Source: Flavobacterium subsaxonicum WB 4.1-42 = DSM 21790 (GTDB lineage: Bacteria; Bacteroidota; Bacteroidia; Flavobacteriales; Flavobacteriaceae). Taken from it: a stretch of 64,000 nt of DNA. This document shows positions 44,060 to 52,311 of the stretch, piece after piece (position 1 is the stretch's first letter; every line of letters starts with the position of its first letter). The notes beneath the pieces were generated by a model. It was not told the DNA's origin and ran no database searches. It saw nothing but the letters and a program-made list of their open reading frames with translations. The stretch covers positions 1 to 64,000 of the forward strand of contig NZ_AUGP01000003.1 in the NCBI RefSeq assembly GCF_000422725.1, written 5' to 3'. A program made the position numbers and the translations under genes.

Positions 44060-44689
44060 ATGAAAATAGAGATCTGGAGCGATATAATGTGTCCGTTTTG
44101 CTACATCGGCAAGCGCAAGTTTGAGGTAGCCCTGGCACAATTAGATAATATAGACAACATAGAAATAGAGTGGAAAAGCTTTTTGCTTTCGCCTGAAATG
44201 AAGACCGATGATACCAAAAACATCCACCAGTTTCTGGCAGAGCACAAAGGCATATCGTTAGAAGAAGCTACAGGCATGAACGATAATGTGGCGCACATTG
44301 CCGCTAACGTAGGCCTTACCTACAACTTTGATAAAACCATACCCGCCAACAGCTTTAACGCCCACCGCCTGTTGCATTTTGCAAAACAGCACGGCAGGCA
44401 ACAGGCCGCCGAAGAAGCCCTTTTTGCAGCCTACTTTACCGAAGGCAAAAACATAGACGACGCACAAACATTAGTACACATTGCCGCACAACTGGGCCTT
44501 GATGGCGGCGCCTTTGCCGATGCTATGGGCAGCGGCGCGTTTGTAAACGATGTACTAAACGATATTAACGAAGCCCAACAACTGGGCATACGCGGGGTTC
44601 CGTTTTTTGTTTTCGACAGAAAATATGCCGTATCCGGCGCGCAGGACCCGGCCGTTTTCCTGGAAACACTGGAAAAGGTGTTGGAATAG
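44060..44689 (+). CDS. DsbA-family oxidoreductase, FrnE type
   Basis: 209 residues without a signal peptide. Thioredoxin-fold protein with the active site CPFC at residues 11-14 (DIMCPFCYIGKRKFE), a helical insertion at about 60-150, and the cis-Pro element GIRGVPFFVFDRKYAVSGAQ near 180, followed by a final helix. This is the cytoplasmic FrnE/2-hydroxychromene-isomerase-like branch, which handles thiol-disulfide exchange or glutathione-type chemistry. The actual substrate is unknown. The gene has its own promoter and is followed by a repeat-filled gap. Confidence 0.92.
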   Translation: MKIEIWSDIMCPFCYIGKRKFEVALAQLDNIDNIEIEWKSFLLSPEMKTDDTKNIHQFLAEHKGISLEEATGMNDNVAHIAANVGLTYNFDKTIPANSFNAHRLLHFAKQHGRQQAAEEALFAAYFTEGKNIDDAQTLVHIAAQLGLDGGAFADAMGSGAFVNDVLNDINEAQQLGIRGVPFFVFDRKYAVSGAQDPAVFLETLEKVLE

Positions 44690-45548
44690 TTTACAGTGAA
44701 CAGTGTTCAGTTTACAGTTTACAGGAGCAGTGGGCAGTAGAGGTGCTTTGAATGCATCTTCCATAAAATTGTGTCTCCCATAGCAACTGAAAAAAATATT
44801 CGGCTTTAGCCGAATATTACTCTTGCTTATAACCCCTGACTATAGTCATGGGCAACACATTGCGATCGGTTTGTTTCTCTGTAGAGACGCATTGTATGCG
44901 TCTCCCATATAGATTGGAAAAATTGTTGTGTTTTACCATGTGTTGCCCGTGGCTTTAGCCACGGGATTTATGTAGGCGAGTTATTGGCTTTAGCCAAATA
45001 TAAAATAACCTAAACATTACAGAAGACGCATACAATGCGTCTCTACTGCCAACTGCGACTGCCAACTGTGACTAACCCCACGATTTCCATACTGTACCCG
45101 TTCTCGGCCCCCCTCTCCTTCGGAGAGGGGGCGGGGGAGAGGACAAAAAGCAACCATTGCATACCCGCTAATCTGTATGGGAGACGCATTCAATGCGTCT
45201 CTACTGCCAACTGACTGAACATTGCGACTAACTCCACAATCTCCATACTGTACCCGTTCGTGCTCCCCTCTCCTCGGAGAGGGGTCGGGGGAGAGGACTA
45301 ATAGCAATTTTGGAAGAGGGGCTGGGGGCAGAGTACTAATAGCATTTTTTCTGTATGGGAGACGCATTCAATGCGTCTCTACTGCCCACTGTCTACTGAA
45401 CACTGCCCAATGCCCACTGAAAACTAACTCAATAAGCTTTCTTCAGAAAATTCCCTCTAAAATTTCATTTCTTATTTATTATCAGGTAACTATGGTTGGG
45501 TGTTGGTACTTAAATGTGTTAAAATTATTATAATAATTACAAAACCTC
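44690..45548. repeat. 0.86-kb gap built from three palindrome families
   Basis: No gene seen. Family A copies at 44881-44905, 45022-45046, 45181-45204 and 45359-45382, plus a degenerate one at 44737-44762. Family B units at 45109-45143 and 45265-45298, with a partial one near 45311. Family C: AATATTCGGCTTTAGCCG-type palindrome at 44796-44819, the CCCCTGACTATAGTCATGGG unit at 44833-44859, and its inverted form at 44939-44965. Low-complexity CAGTTTACAG/CAACTG-like tracts lie between them. Confidence 0.85.
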
Positions 45549-45556
45549 TATATTTG
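45549..45556 (+). promoter_or_regulatory. -7 box of the amino-acid permease gene
   Basis: TATATTTG, exact match, 32 bases before the ATG. Confidence 0.6.
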
Positions 45557-45588
45557 AAGCTTCAAAATAAAAACTAAACAAACTATTT

Positions 45589-47079
45589 ATGTCTATCTGG
45601 AGAAGGAAACCATTACAATTATTGCTCAACGAAGCAGCCGAATCTGAAAAGGGCCTAAAAAGAACGTTAACCGCATGGTCGTTAATTGCTTTAGGAATTG
45701 GCGCCATTATAGGGGCCGGTTTATTTGTAAGAACCGCCACCGCAGCTGCTCAAAACGCAGGTCCGTCGGTTACTATTGGCTTTATTGTTGCGGCTATTGG
45801 CTGTGCCCTTGCCGGCCTTTGCTACGCCGAACTTTCTTCGTCTATTCCAATTTCAGGTAGTGCCTACACCTATACCTACGCCACCATGGGCGAATTTTTA
45901 GCATGGATAATTGGCTGGGACTTAATTTTAGAATATGCCGTTGGTGCCGCTACCGTGGGTATTGCCTGGAGCGAATACCTTAACAACCTGCTGGTCACGG
46001 TACTCCATACCGACCCGATACCGTATGCGCTGTCGCATTCGCCGTTCCAAAAAGTTGTAGACCCAGTAACCCACGAGGTTATCTCTCAGGGTATTATTAA
46101 CCTTCCTGCCTTGTTTATAGTAGGTGTTATTAGTTTACTGCTAATAAAAGGCACACAGGAGTCGGCTTTTGTAAACGGACTTATTGTTATAGTAAAAGTG
46201 GCCATTGTAATACTAATAATAGTGTTGGGCTGGCAGTTTATAAACCCTGCAAACCACGCTACTTACATACCAGCAGCTTCTACTTATACAGACGATTCTG
46301 GCGTAAGCCATAACTTTGGGGGCATAATGGGTATACTTGGTGCCGCCGGTACGGTGTTCTTTGCCTTTATTGGTTTTGATGCCGTAAGTACCGCTGCCCA
46401 GGAAACCAAAAACCCTAAGCGCGATATGCCAATAGGTATCTTAGGCTCGCTTGCGGTTTGTACCGTGTTGTACATCTTGTTTGCACACGTACTTACAGGC
46501 GTGGCAACTATAGAAGATTTTAGAACAGGCGGTAAAGAAGCATCGGTTGCTTTTGCCATCAATAAATACATGATAGGCTACGGCTGGTTGGGTAACTTTG
46601 TAACTATAGCTATCCTTGCCGGTTTCTCATCGGTAATACTTGTAATGCTATTGGGCCAGAGCCGTGTGTTTTACTCAATGGGTAAAGATGGTTTACTGCC
46701 ATCATTCTTTAGCCACCTGCACCCAAAATACCAAACGCCTTATAAAGCTAACCTTGTAATTTTGGTAATTGTGGGCCTTTTTGCAGCCTTTATTCCGGGC
46801 GATATTGTAGGAGACATGACCAGTATTGGTACACTGTTTGCCTTTATATTAGTATGTATATCGGTAATTATACTTAGAAAAAGAGAGCCTAACATGGTTC
46901 GCGAATTTAAAACCCCGTTTGTACCTTTTGTACCGTTATTAGGTGTAGGCGTTTGCCTTGCCATGATCTACGGACTTGGATGGTTAAACTGGGCCAGGCT
47001 AATTGGCTGGATGGCACTGGGCGTTGTGTTTTACTTTGCTTACAGCAAAAAACACAGCAGGCTTGGTAAAGGAGAATAA
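45589..47079 (+). CDS. Amino-acid permease, APC superfamily (CAT-like)
   Basis: 496 residues with about twelve membrane helices. The first helix carries GIGAIIGAGLFVRTATAAAQNAG, with the GAIIGxG unwound binding segment of the APC fold; ELSSSIPISGSAYTYTYATMGE follows near 95, and FFAFIGFDAVSTAAQETKNPKRDMPIGI near 265 is a hallmark of cationic amino-acid transporter (CAT)-like members. It imports amino acids; lysine, arginine or other substrates cannot be told apart. Stands alone with its own promoter and terminator. Confidence 0.93.
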   Translation: MSIWRRKPLQLLLNEAAESEKGLKRTLTAWSLIALGIGAIIGAGLFVRTATAAAQNAGPSVTIGFIVAAIGCALAGLCYAELSSSIPISGSAYTYTYATMGEFLAWIIGWDLILEYAVGAATVGIAWSEYLNNLLVTVLHTDPIPYALSHSPFQKVVDPVTHEVISQGIINLPALFIVGVISLLLIKGTQESAFVNGLIVIVKVAIVILIIVLGWQFINPANHATYIPAASTYTDDSGVSHNFGGIMGILGAAGTVFFAFIGFDAVSTAAQETKNPKRDMPIGILGSLAVCTVLYILFAHVLTGVATIEDFRTGGKEASVAFAINKYMIGYGWLGNFVTIAILAGFSSVILVMLLGQSRVFYSMGKDGLLPSFFSHLHPKYQTPYKANLVILVIVGLFAAFIPGDIVGDMTSIGTLFAFILVCISVIILRKREPNMVREFKTPFVPFVPLLGVGVCLAMIYGLGWLNWARLIGWMALGVVFYFAYSKKHSRLGKGE

Positions 47080-47105
47080 ACAAAACAACATTCACAAATA
47101 GGTTG

Positions 47106-47140
47106 AAAAATCCCGATGGCGCACGCTGTCGGGATTTTTT
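47106..47140 (+). terminator. Terminator of the amino-acid permease gene
   Basis: AAAAATCCCGA and TCGGGATTTTT around a 13-base loop, followed by T residues; 26 bases after the stop. Confidence 0.9.
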
Positions 47141-47165
47141 TATGCGCCTGTGTAACCGTTCTGTG

Positions 47166-47173
47166 TATATTTG
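47166..47173 (+). promoter_or_regulatory. -7 box of the 5-formyl-THF cyclo-ligase gene
   Basis: TATATTTG, 19 bases before the ATG at 47193. It falls inside the longer possible ORF from 47103 and so excludes that start. Confidence 0.65.
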
Positions 47174-47192
47174 TAAACCTACTTTTACTGTA

Positions 47193-47762
47193 ATGACAAA
47201 AAAAGAACTGCGCCAAAAATACAAGTACCTGCGCCAGGAACTCACCATCGAGGATACCGAAGAAATGAGCCTGGCCATAGCCAACCGCCTGCTAACACTT
47301 GATATTTGGAATAACATTTACTTTCATATCTTTTTGGCCATCGAAACCCAAAAAGAGGTTCATACCGAATTTATCCTTAATATACTGGCCGGCAAAGACA
47401 AAGAGGTAATAGTATCGCGCAGCGATTTTAGCAGTTGCAACATGGTGCACTACCTGCTTACCGATAACACCAAGCTTATGCTAAGTGAATATGGCATCCC
47501 TGAGCCGGTAGAGGGGATAGAAGTACCCTCTGATAAAATAGACGTGGTTTTTGTACCGCTCCTGGGGTTTGATGGCAATGGCCATCGCGTGGGCTACGGA
47601 AAGGGCTTTTACGACCGTTTTTTATCGGAATGTAAACCCGGCGTTATAAAAATAGGCCTCTCCTTTTTTGAGGCCGAAGCCGACGCTATTCCGCACAACG
47701 ATACCGATGTTTCGCTGGGTTATTGCGTAACGCCACAAAGGGTGTATAAGTTTTCTGTGTAG
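47193..47762 (+). CDS. 5-formyltetrahydrofolate cyclo-ligase
   Basis: 189 residues from the preferred start (MTKKELRQKYKYLRQEL), the usual length. Converts 5-formyl-THF to 5,10-methenyl-THF with ATP. Signature GFDGNGHRVGYGKGFYDRFL near residue 135 holds the ATP/substrate loop (G-x-G-x-G-x-Y-D-R); the N-terminal K-x-x-x-R-x-x-x-R-x-x-L is also family-typical. An in-frame ATG at 47103 lies within the preceding terminator and before the -7 box and is rejected. Confidence 0.93.
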   Translation: MTKKELRQKYKYLRQELTIEDTEEMSLAIANRLLTLDIWNNIYFHIFLAIETQKEVHTEFILNILAGKDKEVIVSRSDFSSCNMVHYLLTDNTKLMLSEYGIPEPVEGIEVPSDKIDVVFVPLLGFDGNGHRVGYGKGFYDRFLSECKPGVIKIGLSFFEAEADAIPHNDTDVSLGYCVTPQRVYKFSV

Positions 47763-48084
47763 CAAAGCGGCGGCGTTGGTTCTCCGTAGAGACGCATTGC
47801 ATTCGTCTCCCATATCAATTGGAAAAAATATTCGGCTAAAGCCAGAAACCATCCATAATATTCGAACCCCTGACTAAAGTCAGGGGCAACACATTTCAGT
47901 GTTGTTAGGTTCTCAGTAGAGACGCATTGAATCCATCTCCCGTATAGATGTGAAAAAAATATTCGGCTAAAGCCAAATTCATAAAGCAGCATACTTTTGT
48001 ATCCTTTTTCTTTTATAGAAAGGCAAAAGAAAAAGAAGGAATTCAATTTTCCTCAAAAAATATCCCGTAAAATTAAATTTTTAC
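47763..48084. repeat. Gap with family A and C palindromes
   Basis: Family A copies at 47786-47810 and 47916-47940 (the second with a decayed right arm). Family C: AATATTCGGCTAAAGCCA-type units near 47826-47844 and 47958-47978, and the CCCCTGACTAAAGTCAGGGG unit at 47867-47893. A partly palindromic TTCTTTTATAGAAAGGCAAAAGAA-like tract near 48010-48035 resembles the element at 49422. No gene. Confidence 0.8.
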
Positions 48085-48210
48085 GATATTTGTTACATGA
48101 ATACACAATGGCAGGGTTTATTGTCTTACCTAAAATTTCTCATTAAACGAAATCCGGAATGAGCACGCCCGGTTATGCCGTTAAATATTCATAACTAATA
48201 CATTTACAAC

Positions 48211-49368
48211 ATGCCTATATACCATAAATTAGGAAATATACCGCAAAAGCGCCACACGCAGTTCGAAAAGCCCAATGGCGGCCTTTACTACGAGCAGCTT
48301 TTTGGTACCGAGGGGTTTCATGGGCACTCTGCCCTGCTGTACCACGTGCACAGGCCCACACAGGTTAAAGAGATTATTAAATCTTATTCGGTAGAGCCTA
48401 AAATAGCCATCGATAAAAACATAAAATCGCTGCTGCTTAAAGGCTTTGAGCTAAAGCCGGAAGCCGACTTTTTAGACAGCCGCAAAGCCATGCTGGTTAA
48501 CCGCGACTGTATTATTGGGCTTGCCGCGCCACAGCAATCGCTACGTACGTATTTTTACAAAAATGCCGATGCCGACGAAATGCTTTTTGTACACAAAGGC
48601 ACAGGCACGCTGCGCACATTTATGGGTAACATTCCGTTTGAGTACGGCGATTACCTTATCATTCCGCGTGGCATGATCTACCAGATCGATTTTGATACGA
48701 CCGAGAACCGTCTGTTTTACGTAGAGTCAACGTCGCCCATTTACACGCCTAAGCGCTACAAAAACCAGAGCGGGCAGCACCTAGAGCATTCGCCGTTTTG
48801 CGAACGCGACTTTAAAATGCCAACCGAACTGGAAACGCACGATGAGAAAGGCGACTTTATCATCAAAATAAAAAAAGAAGGCATGATGCACGAGGTAGTG
48901 TATGCCACGCACCCGTTTGATGTTATTGGGTGGGATGGCTACAACTTTCCGTACGCCTTTAGCATTCATAACTTTGAGCCCATTACCGGCCGCGTGCACC
49001 AGCCGCCACCGGTACACCAAACGTTCGAGACAACGGGGTTTGTGGTGTGCTCGTTTTGCCCAAGGCTGTACGACTACCACCCTAAAAGCATACCGGCGCC
49101 GTACAACCACAGCAATATAGATAGCGATGAGGTTTTGTACTACGTTGATGGCGACTTTATGAGCCGCAACAATATAGAGCAGGGCCACATAACACTGCAC
49201 CCTAAAGGCATACCACACGGCCCGGCACCTGGTGCTATGGAGCGCAGCATAGGCAAAACAGTAACCGAAGAGCTTGCGGTAATGGTAGATACCTTCCGCC
49301 CGCTTATGGTAACCGCCGAAGCTATGGGCTTAGACGACGGACAGTATTATAAATCGTGGGTAGAATAG
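48211..49368 (+). CDS. hmgA: Homogentisate 1,2-dioxygenase
   Basis: 385 residues. Iron-dependent enzyme that opens the ring of homogentisate to maleylacetoacetate in tyrosine/phenylalanine breakdown. Cupin strands with GTGTLRTFMGNIPFEYGDYLIIPRGMIYQI near residue 133 and the C-terminal iron-binding region (SNIDSDEVLYYVDGDFMSR ... GHITLHPKGIPHGPAPGA near 310-345) are characteristic. Slightly shorter than proteobacterial forms (about 430), as usual in Bacteroidota. hppD, the previous step, is encoded 700 bases downstream on the same strand; the gap is filled with repeats, so the two may be transcribed separately. Confidence 0.93.
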   Translation: MPIYHKLGNIPQKRHTQFEKPNGGLYYEQLFGTEGFHGHSALLYHVHRPTQVKEIIKSYSVEPKIAIDKNIKSLLLKGFELKPEADFLDSRKAMLVNRDCIIGLAAPQQSLRTYFYKNADADEMLFVHKGTGTLRTFMGNIPFEYGDYLIIPRGMIYQIDFDTTENRLFYVESTSPIYTPKRYKNQSGQHLEHSPFCERDFKMPTELETHDEKGDFIIKIKKEGMMHEVVYATHPFDVIGWDGYNFPYAFSIHNFEPITGRVHQPPPVHQTFETTGFVVCSFCPRLYDYHPKSIPAPYNHSNIDSDEVLYYVDGDFMSRNNIEQGHITLHPKGIPHGPAPGAMERSIGKTVTEELAVMVDTFRPLMVTAEAMGLDDGQYYKSWVE

Positions 49369-50075
49369 GCTGCTAATAACAGCAATCGTGGCATTCCCCT
49401 CCTATGGAGGGGTGGCTGATTTTCTTTTGTCTTGAAACAAAAGAAACATGCCGCTCCATCAGACCTCACCCCCAGCCCCTCTCCAAAGGAGAGGGGAGCA
49501 GCTTCATTCAGCTGTAAGCCGTATGAGTTAGCGGTACTGGCTCCCCTCTCCTCTGGAGAGGGGCCGGGGGTGAGGTTAAATAGAAAGATTACCAAAATCT
49601 TCATCGTGCCAGGTGCATGAGTGAAGTTCCTCCCCTCTCCTTCGGAGAGGGGCTGGGGGTGAGGACTAAAAAGGCTTTCATATTATACTGAAGGAAAGGG
49701 GCCGGGGGTGAGGTCAAAAAGATGCTATGCGAGGTCAAATAAATCTTCAACGTGCCAGGTGCATGAGTGAAGCTCCACCCCTCTCCAAAAGAGAGGGGCC
49801 GGGGTGAGGACAGAAAACATGAGTCCGCAAAGAATATCGGTATGAGTGAAGCTAAGGTATCAGCCTTTAAGCGTTAAGCAAAGTGTGGAGTAAGGCGTTA
49901 AAAATCATTTGCTGTTTGAGCGTAGCGAGTTCAAATGATTTAGCCGAATGTAACACTTTGTAGCGTAAAAGGGTGCAAGCCTTGAATTTTTGGTTCTTTT
50001 GTTTCAAGACAAAAGAACAGTATAAACAAAACAAAAACTAACTGATCGCGCACACGTGATCAAAAAGAATAAGAT
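49369..50075. repeat. 0.7-kb repeat-filled gap between hmgA and hppD
   Basis: Family B units (CCCCTCTCC...GGAGAGGGG with GGGGGTGAGG tail) at 49465-49496 (inverted), 49543-49575, 49632-49663 and 49777-49810, with partial ones near 49396 and 49691. A CGTGCCAGGTGCATGAGTGAAG segment occurs twice (about 49604 and 49751), so a unit of about 147 bases is tandemly repeated. A 24-base palindrome TTCTTTTGT-CTTGAA-ACAAAAGAA near 49423 recurs in inverted orientation near 49993. A TTTGAGCGTAGCGAGTTC palindromic tract lies near 49915. No gene. Confidence 0.8.
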
Positions 50076-51236
50076 ATGAGCAACGAAATTAAAAACGTAG
50101 AATACGGCCTTGAAAAAATATTTGAAGGCGCACAGGATTTCCTTCCGCTATTAGGAACCGATTATGTAGAATTTATTGTGGGCAACGCCAAACAGGCTGC
50201 TCATTACTATAAAACCGCCTTTGGCTACCAGTCGCTTGCCTATGCAGGTTTAGAGACCGGCGTTCGCGATCGCGCCAGCTACGTGCTGCAGCAAGGCAAA
50301 ATTCGCCTTGTGCTTACTACGCCGCTTACGGGCGAATCTGAACTTAACAACCATATTGTTAAGCATGGCGATGCCGTTAAGGTAGTAGCCCTTTGGGTAG
50401 AGGATGCCCGCAAATCGTTTGAAGAAACGGTATCTCGTGGTGCTAAGCCCTACATGGAGCCAACGGTAGAGACCGATGAGTTTGGCGAAGTGGTACGTTC
50501 CGGCATCTACACCTATGGCGAAACCGTACACATGTTTGTAGAACGCAAAAACTACACCGGCGCATTTTTACCGGGATACAGGGAGTGGAAAAGCGATTAC
50601 AACCCGGCTCCAACAGGCCTTAAATACGTAGACCACATGGTGGGCAACGTTGGTTGGAATGAGATGAACATCTGGGTTAAATGGTACGAAGAGGTTATGG
50701 GCTTTGTTAACTTCCTTTCGTTTGATGACAAGCAGATCAATACCGAGTACTCTGCGCTTATGAGTAAAGTTATGAGCAACGGTAACGGCAGGATAAAATT
50801 CCCGATCAATGAGCCGGCCGAAGGTGCAAAACGTTCGCAAATTGAAGAATATCTTGATTTTTACGGTGGCCCGGGTGTACAGCACATTGCCATTGCTACC
50901 GATGATATTATTAAAACCGTGAGCGATCTTAAATCGCGTGGCGTAGAGTTTTTATCGGCACCACCACAGGCATATTATGATGCAGTGCCCGATAGGCTGG
51001 GTGTGCACCGCGATGCATTTAAAGAAGATATTAAAGAGATACAGAAACTGGCCATTATGGTAGATGCCGATGAAGAAGGCTACCTTTTACAGATATTTAC
51101 CAAGCCGGTTGAAGACCGCCCAACACTGTTTTACGAAATAATTCAGAGAATGGGGGCCCGTGGCTTTGGTGCAGGTAACTTTAAAGCGCTGTTTGAGAGC
51201 ATAGAACGCGAGCAGGAACTGCGAGGTACGTTATAA
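50076..51236 (+). CDS. hppD: 4-hydroxyphenylpyruvate dioxygenase
   Basis: 386 residues, two vicinal-oxygen-chelate halves. Converts 4-hydroxyphenylpyruvate to homogentisate, the substrate of HmgA. The C-terminal half has the iron ligands and helix of the family: His in KYVDHMVGNV near 190, His in GGPGVQHIAIATDDI near 270, Glu in LFYEIIQRMGARGFGAGNF near 350-365. Length and domain order are normal. Near hmgA and kynA, it makes this a small aromatic amino-acid catabolism group. Confidence 0.95.
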   Translation: MSNEIKNVEYGLEKIFEGAQDFLPLLGTDYVEFIVGNAKQAAHYYKTAFGYQSLAYAGLETGVRDRASYVLQQGKIRLVLTTPLTGESELNNHIVKHGDAVKVVALWVEDARKSFEETVSRGAKPYMEPTVETDEFGEVVRSGIYTYGETVHMFVERKNYTGAFLPGYREWKSDYNPAPTGLKYVDHMVGNVGWNEMNIWVKWYEEVMGFVNFLSFDDKQINTEYSALMSKVMSNGNGRIKFPINEPAEGAKRSQIEEYLDFYGGPGVQHIAIATDDIIKTVSDLKSRGVEFLSAPPQAYYDAVPDRLGVHRDAFKEDIKEIQKLAIMVDADEEGYLLQIFTKPVEDRPTLFYEIIQRMGARGFGAGNFKALFESIEREQELRGTL

Positions 51237-51344
51237 ATTTAATCGTTTATTAAAGATAATTTAATAATCAGCCCTTCTGTAATAAGTTTTTTGCGAAATG
51301 TGTGTTAAAGTTGATTTTCAATGCATAATTTTCAAAAAAGTGGA

Positions 51345-51352
51345 TACCTTTG
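51345..51352 (+). promoter_or_regulatory. -7 box of the orphan small-RNA unit
   Basis: TACCTTTG followed by CACTCGC, a form common ahead of stable RNAs in Flavobacteria; no ORF starts nearby. Confidence 0.55.
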
Positions 51353-51357
51353 CACTC

Positions 51358-51473
51358 GCAAAAAAGAAGGTAAGCAACAACCTTGTCTTTTTGCAGGTAA
51401 ATTTTTCATAATTTATAGTTTTTGGTTGGTTAATAGCATAAAAACCCGGTCATTATTTTGACTGGGTTTTTTT
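51358..51473 (+). ncRNA. Candidate small RNA with hairpin and terminator
   Basis: A promoter at 51345-51352 is followed by about 115 non-coding bases ending in a strong terminator at 51440-51473 (AAAACCCGGTCA/TGACTGGGTTTT, then a T run). Just after the predicted start, GCAAAAA...TTTTTGC with inner AGGT/ACCT (51358-51395) folds into a long hairpin. The next gene has its own promoter at 51457-51488, so this is a separate unit, not just a leader. No known RNA family is recognised with certainty. An attenuator for the gene at 51536 is the main alternative. Confidence 0.5.
51440..51473 (+). terminator. Terminator of the orphan small-RNA unit
   Basis: A 12-pair stem with one G-T wobble (AAAACCCGGTCA / TGACTGGGTTTT), six-to-ten-base loop and seven or more T residues. 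Confidence 0.85.
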
Positions 51474-51488
51474 GTTTCACTAAATTTG
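51457..51488 (+). promoter_or_regulatory. Promoter of the DUF3108 gene
   Basis: TTTG (51457-51460), 20 bases, TAAATTTG (51481-51488): full consensus. Its upstream element overlaps the loop of the preceding terminator. Confidence 0.6.
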
Positions 51489-51535
51489 GAACAGAAATTG
51501 CATTTAAGCCATACACACCAACAAAAAATTGTACT

Positions 51536-52306
51536 ATGAAAAGATTGATTGCTATAATTATGTTCTTTGCCGTAGGCGATGCTTTTTCGCAGGATGCCTT
51601 TAAAACAGGCGAGGTTTTAAAATTCAGGATCCATTATGGCGTAGTAAATGCCGGTAATGCAACCCTGGAAGTTAAAGAGGCTGTAAGAGATAATAAAAAA
51701 GTACATCATGTTGTAGGAACCGGCGTTACTACCGGCATGACAAAGTTTTTCTTTAAAGTAACAGACCTGTACGAAACCTATTTTGATAAAGTTACCGGTA
51801 AACCCTACCAGTATGTTAGAAAAATAGACGAAGGCGGCTACACCAAAAACCAGGAAGGCTTTTTTAACCAGGATAAAAATACCGTGCTGGTAAAAGACTA
51901 CAAGCACAAAAGCCAGAAAACAATTTCGGTTACAGAAAACGTTCAGGACATCATGTCTACGTTTTATTACCTGCGCAACCACCCCTCTGTAGATAAAATG
52001 AAGGTGGGCGAAGCCATATCGGTAGATATGTTTTTTGATGAAGAAGTTACAAAATTTAAGCTCAAATTTATTGGCAGGGAAGATATAAGCACTAAATTTG
52101 GCGTGGTTTCTACTATGATATTCCGCCCCTACGTTCAGGCAGGCCGTGTATTTAAAGAAGAAGAGAGTTTAACAGTCTGGATATCAGACGATGAAAATAA
52201 AGTACCCGTACGTATTAAAGCCAGCCTTGCAGTAGGTTCGCTTAAAGCCGACCTCGAAGAATACAAAGGCCTGGCGCATCCGTTTACGGTAAAAAAAGCA
52301 AAATAG
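51536..52306 (+). CDS. DUF3108-domain exported protein
   Basis: 256 residues from the ATG at 51536; earlier in-frame codons lie before the -7 box. Signal peptide ending DAFSQ near 19. The mature part reads like DUF3108: FKTGEVLKFRIHYGVVNAGNATLEV at the start, KVTDLYETYFD near 80, VQDIMSTFYYLRNHP near 145, and a C-terminal LTVWISDDENKVPVRIKASLAVGSLKADL strand pair. These proteins are periplasmic or outer-membrane beta-structures of uncertain role, probably binding a lipid-like ligand. Six bases separate it from kynA, so they are cotranscribed. Confidence 0.88.
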   Translation: MKRLIAIIMFFAVGDAFSQDAFKTGEVLKFRIHYGVVNAGNATLEVKEAVRDNKKVHHVVGTGVTTGMTKFFFKVTDLYETYFDKVTGKPYQYVRKIDEGGYTKNQEGFFNQDKNTVLVKDYKHKSQKTISVTENVQDIMSTFYYLRNHPSVDKMKVGEAISVDMFFDEEVTKFKLKFIGREDISTKFGVVSTMIFRPYVQAGRVFKEEESLTVWISDDENKVPVRIKASLAVGSLKADLEEYKGLAHPFTVKKAK

Positions 52307-52311
52307 AACAA

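Noticed and set aside
45017..45367. 116-codon minus-strand ORF
   Set aside because: Composed of family A and B repeat sequence.
49369..49812. CRISPR array
   Set aside because: Repeats are themselves strong palindromes in mixed orientation with irregular spacing and partial copies; no cas genes nearby.
51358..51473. 6S RNA or SRP RNA
   Set aside because: The 5' and 3' ends do not pair around a large central bubble and there is no SRP-type tip; left as an unclassified candidate.
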